DNA of 64,000 bases from Cellvibrio sp. 79 (GTDB taxonomy: Bacteria; Pseudomonadota; Gammaproteobacteria; Pseudomonadales; Cellvibrionaceae): positions 546,156 through 610,155 of the forward strand of contig MVDH01000003.1 of NCBI GenBank assembly GCA_003056245.1, given 5' to 3'. The notes below the pieces were generated by a model. That model did not search any database and had not been told where the DNA came from. It was given only the letters and a program-made list of their open reading frames with translations. How positions within the stretch are numbered: the stretch's first letter is position 1; each line of letters starts with the position of its first letter. The translations under genes were made by a program, and so were the position numbers. Of the stretch, positions 62,301 to 64,000 are shown one piece after another.

Positions 62301-64000
62301 GTTTATCCTGCGGATGGAAGCGGAAGCGCCCATCTATGAACCCCCCAGTGAAGACATGCAACGTGCCCTGCACACCCTTAAAGGCAGCGCGCACATGGCG
62401 GAAGTTACCCCCGTGGCCGAGCTGGCTACGCCGCTGGAGCGATTCGTTAAAGAGTTGCGTTCTTATCACGTCAATATCAACGACGATATCCTCCAGTTGT
62501 TGCGTGATACCGTCACATATACCCAAATCGCCTTGCACCAAATTGAAGTTGGCGAAGACGTCGATATTCCCCGCTTGCAGCAATTCATAGCCCGTGTGCA
62601 TGAGCTGCGTGAATTGCATATTGCGCCGCTGGTCAGACTGCAAGAACTGGATGAAACCGGCAAGCGCCCGGTAGACCCCGAATTACTGGCCATATTTATG
62701 GCCGAAGAAATGAACTTGCTGCTGGATGCCGACAAGATCATTGCACAATGGCAAGCCAGTCCGCGCGATACGGTACATTTGATTCCCATCATGGATGAGT
62801 TGGGTAAACTCACCCAGGCAGCCGCCCATGCTTATTTGCCCGCAATGGCGGAGTTGAGCGCCAAACTGCATAACGTATATGAAGCCATTATCGCCGACCA
62901 ATTGCGCTGTTCGCCCGCCATTTGCAGCACTTTGAATAACGCCCACACGGCATTGCTGGATATGGTTGACGCCATCGCCGCTGGCCAAAACCTCAACGGC
63001 ATTCCGGAAAACATCAACGACGCGCTGGATGAATTACTCAGCAATGAAGTCGTCACTATTACCAGCTTGGCTAATGATCAGGTTCCTCTCATCAACGAAG
63101 AGATCCCGGTCATTGACCAGGTTGCTGAAGAGCATTCCCCGGCAGCGGCCAATAGCGAATACGAGTTGCCAACCCTGGAAGTTGAAGCACTGATTGATGC
63201 TGAAGCTGAAAACGAATTACTGCTGTTGGAAGAGGCCGGCGAGAGCGAAGAAACACTGGAGCTGGGCGAAGTCATTGAGTTAACAGATGAGCTTGACGCA
63301 GATGTTGAGTCAGCCCCTGAGGTGATAAATCTGGGCGAGACAGTTGATCTTGACGGCTCAGAGGTAGGAGAAAGTATCGATTTCTCCGAAATTTCCATCC
63401 CTGACGAAACCCTCGATCTCGGTGAGCCCGCGTACGCCGTTGATGAACATATCGAAATTTCTGAACTGGAATCAGCCGATTCGATTCTGGAACTCAGCGA
63501 AGAAATCGTTTTTGTCGAAACCATCGACCCGGATGAAACCCTGGATCTGGCCGTTGAGCCGGTCTTACTTGATGAAGCAATCGAACTAACTGCTTTTGTT
63601 GAGCCTGATGAGCCCGCAGTGGAATCAGGCGGTGAAACCATCGAACTCGAAACCCTGGATCTGGCAGAAGAAGCGATTGAGTTTGCTGAGACTATTGATA
63701 TTGGTGAGCCAATAGAACTCGGCGAGGCCATAGACCTTGGTGAAACGTTAGACCTTAGCGACGCAATTACGCTTGATGAGGCGATTGATTTTGCTGGTGC
63801 AATTACCCCCGATGAACATCTTGAACTGGATGAGCCGGCATCGCTGCATGATGTGGTTGAACTGGTCGACGAAGATGCCGTTATCCTCGACGAACAAATT
63901 CCTGAGCTGATCATCGAAGCCGAAGCCGAAGCCGAAGCCGAAGCCGAAGCCGAAGCCGAAGCCGAAGCCGAAGCCGAAGCCGAAGCCGAAGCCGAAGCCG
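59377..64000 (+). CDS. chpA: ChpA hybrid histidine kinase of the Pil-Chp system, 3' partial
   Basis: The frame opens at ATG 59377 behind AGAGG and stays open to the window end: 1541 codons seen, with no stop. The N-terminal ~600 residues are a FimL/ChpA-type helical region. Two Hpt-like modules follow: His745 in A-F-H-T-L-K-G-S-G-R and His999 in A-L-H-T-L-K-G-S-A-H, both with the right phosphotransfer context. Then a very acidic linker (about residues 1260-1541) with E-L-G-E / D-L-G-E-like units ends in a Glu-Ala repeat. The kinase, CheW and receiver parts should lie beyond the window. It phosphorylates PilG and PilH. Confidence 0.93.
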   Translation, partial: MADNRNFAALDWLIHEISETLKEARQSLESYVENPKDAARIRFCLTHIHQVHGSLQMVEFYGAAMLASEMEQLTQAMIANTVANTSEAQEVLMRAILQFPLYLDQVKATRKDNPLIVLPLLNDLRAVRGESLLTDTKLFVPNLTPAKKVSGARLPVTNDNVQFQAMVLKLRQMYQYAASGFIRGVNPDENLAYLQKAFSRLQKLTHGTARFALWDICVALVEAIELDAIEISVAVKNLLRQLDKEIKVLAVHGVKALNSFTNDELIKNLLYYVARAGKHAPGFPPNSHLQRIYETYHLEEALLEGKETGDEAQDMLSVPDADAMRSVVGALKEELNLIKNSLDVCLAGGDTQATLSDALPIVKRVADTMAVLGLGDLRKRILEQGAALELVVESNSQLNDEQLLAIASQIISVENALDSLTEPGGQDPKQADESDITLTRAKESVLRESRNGLEHAKDAIIEYIASQWNRQHLQSVPTTLREIRGGLEIMPLPRPARILGACARFIEEQLLEQESTPQWTTLDTLADAITSVEYYLERLSSGGRKDENDLLLSVAEESVASLGYAVAKTSKPDTTSAEPEKDLPTAATSPVKTNEEAELAAAYGKTAYAEVAVATEEEASDQLEAIYAQAVPDAPSYIADEQSIELDDEPKSNTEIAIESAPALDQVDEITEEAEVVVVEEPTLIPTNNAPVITREDNDDIDDEIIEIFIEEAGEVTETIGEYFPRWAQNFEDNNSLTEFRRAFHTLKGSGRMVGANDIGELAWSIENMLNRVLDRTIVAGAVHVHIIEKVRGLLPDMIAAFRDNQPNPHAELAETYRLQAQSLSQGVVPDALLAELETAPAGQTSAADIVAQQEAEAVEDLAEEDIDLEEESAEETLEPELSGEPPQTDEDEVLTLEEEIIEPVAPESIETLELVEEETDNEALQLSQTYSELQPTSFNYSESVDEDIDIDDPDAQLWDIFGAEAVYHLHIVQQFILRMEAEAPIYEPPSEDMQRALHTLKGSAHMAEVTPVAELATPLERFVKELRSYHVNINDDILQLLRDTVTYTQIALHQIEVGEDVDIPRLQQFIARVHELRELHIAPLVRLQELDETGKRPVDPELLAIFMAEEMNLLLDADKIIAQWQASPRDTVHLIPIMDELGKLTQAAAHAYLPAMAELSAKLHNVYEAIIADQLRCSPAICSTLNNAHTALLDMVDAIAAGQNLNGIPENINDALDELLSNEVVTITSLANDQVPLINEEIPVIDQVAEEHSPAAANSEYELPTLEVEALIDAEAENELLLLEEAGESEETLELGEVIELTDELDADVESAPEVINLGETVDLDGSEVGESIDFSEISIPDETLDLGEPAYAVDEHIEISELESADSILELSEEIVFVETIDPDETLDLAVEPVLLDEAIELTAFVEPDEPAVESGGETIELETLDLAEEAIEFAETIDIGEPIELGEAIDLGETLDLSDAITLDEAIDFAGAITPDEHLELDEPASLHDVVELVDEDAVILDEQIPELIIEAEAEAEAEAEAEAEAEAEAEAEAEAEA
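63264..63800 (+). repeat. degenerate acidic repeats in the ChpA linker
   Basis: Translated units such as (E/D)-(T/A)-(L/I)-(D/E)-L-G-E recur many times with variable spacing. Composition is almost entirely Glu, Asp, Leu, Ile, Ala and Val. Confidence 0.6.
63916..64000 (+). repeat. GAAGCC hexanucleotide tandem repeat in chpA
   Basis: Fourteen perfect GAAGCC units plus one base reach the window end, and the tract continues beyond. Each unit encodes Glu-Ala in frame, so copy changes would alter linker length by two residues without frameshift. Confidence 0.95.

Noticed and set aside
63078..63914. Minus-strand 278-residue Ser-rich frame
   Set aside because: Exact antisense of the acidic chpA linker; Ser richness is just the complement of Asp/Glu-Leu-Gly codons. 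No ribosome site or family match.
63916..64000. CRISPR array
   Set aside because: The repeats are six bases long, perfectly tandem, with no spacers, and code in frame for Glu-Ala.

Overview
This window is a gammaproteobacterial chromosome segment, most likely from Cellvibrio or a close relative. Three things point there. The housekeeping order follows Pseudomonas: pilT/pilU next to yggS-proC, pilGHIJK-chpA next to gshB-tonB-yqgE-ruvX, metX-metW-DUF4426-rdgB-hemW, and pyrE beside crc. A secreted or membrane protein carries two CBM6-like domains joined to FN3 by poly-serine linkers, which is typical of Cellvibrio polysaccharide-degrading proteins. A large aryl-polyene pigment operon is present. 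No tRNA, rRNA, IS element, integrase or CRISPR array was seen, so the window reads as ordinary chromosome with one specialised biosynthetic island.

Layout. 1-9.5 kb: a YeeZ-like reductase (5' end missing), an OprF/OmpA-type porin, trmB, a DUF423 membrane protein, rpoH, the ftsY-ftsE-ftsX division/secretion operon, rsmD, and an unusual fusion of an MshEN-like domain, a hydrophobic segment, two CBM6 domains and FN3. 9.7-16.4 kb: coaD, mutM, a PEP-CTERM protein behind a well-matched sigma-54 promoter, an HDOD-GAF regulator, rpmG/rpmB, radC, coaBC. 16.4-22.8 kb: a membrane-anchored AlgC-type phosphomannomutase, argB, slmA, a DUF4124 protein, pyrE and a Crc-type catalytically degenerate ExoIII paralogue. 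22.9-29 kb: small exported proteins, then metX-metW-(unknown)-DUF4426-rdgB-hemW on the minus strand.

29.1-43.7 kb is a compact minus-strand aryl-polyene (APE) operon of 15 genes. It holds a chain-length-factor-like KS, a PlsC-like acyltransferase, an ACP, a COG4648 membrane protein, a fused acyl-ACP ligase/dehydratase, a GT2 glycosyltransferase, an LpxL-like acyltransferase, an MIO ammonia-lyase, a LolA-like carrier, an MMPL exporter, a halogenase-like flavoprotein, a DUF3261 lipoprotein, a KS, a hotdog dehydratase and a ketoreductase. Together they could make an aryl starter from an aromatic amino acid, extend and dehydrate it on the ACP, attach it to a lipid carrier and move it to the outer membrane. 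A dynamin-like GTPase lies just upstream.

46-53 kb carries an ABM-like enzyme, YggT, proC and yggS, with the divergent twitching ATPases pilT and pilU, then ruvX, yqgE, a TonB-like protein and gshB. From 54.4 kb to the end run pilG, pilH, pilI, pilJ, pilK and the 5' part of chpA, the Pil-Chp chemosensory system that controls type IV pili. chpA is cut by the window end inside an extended in-frame GAAGCC hexanucleotide tract.
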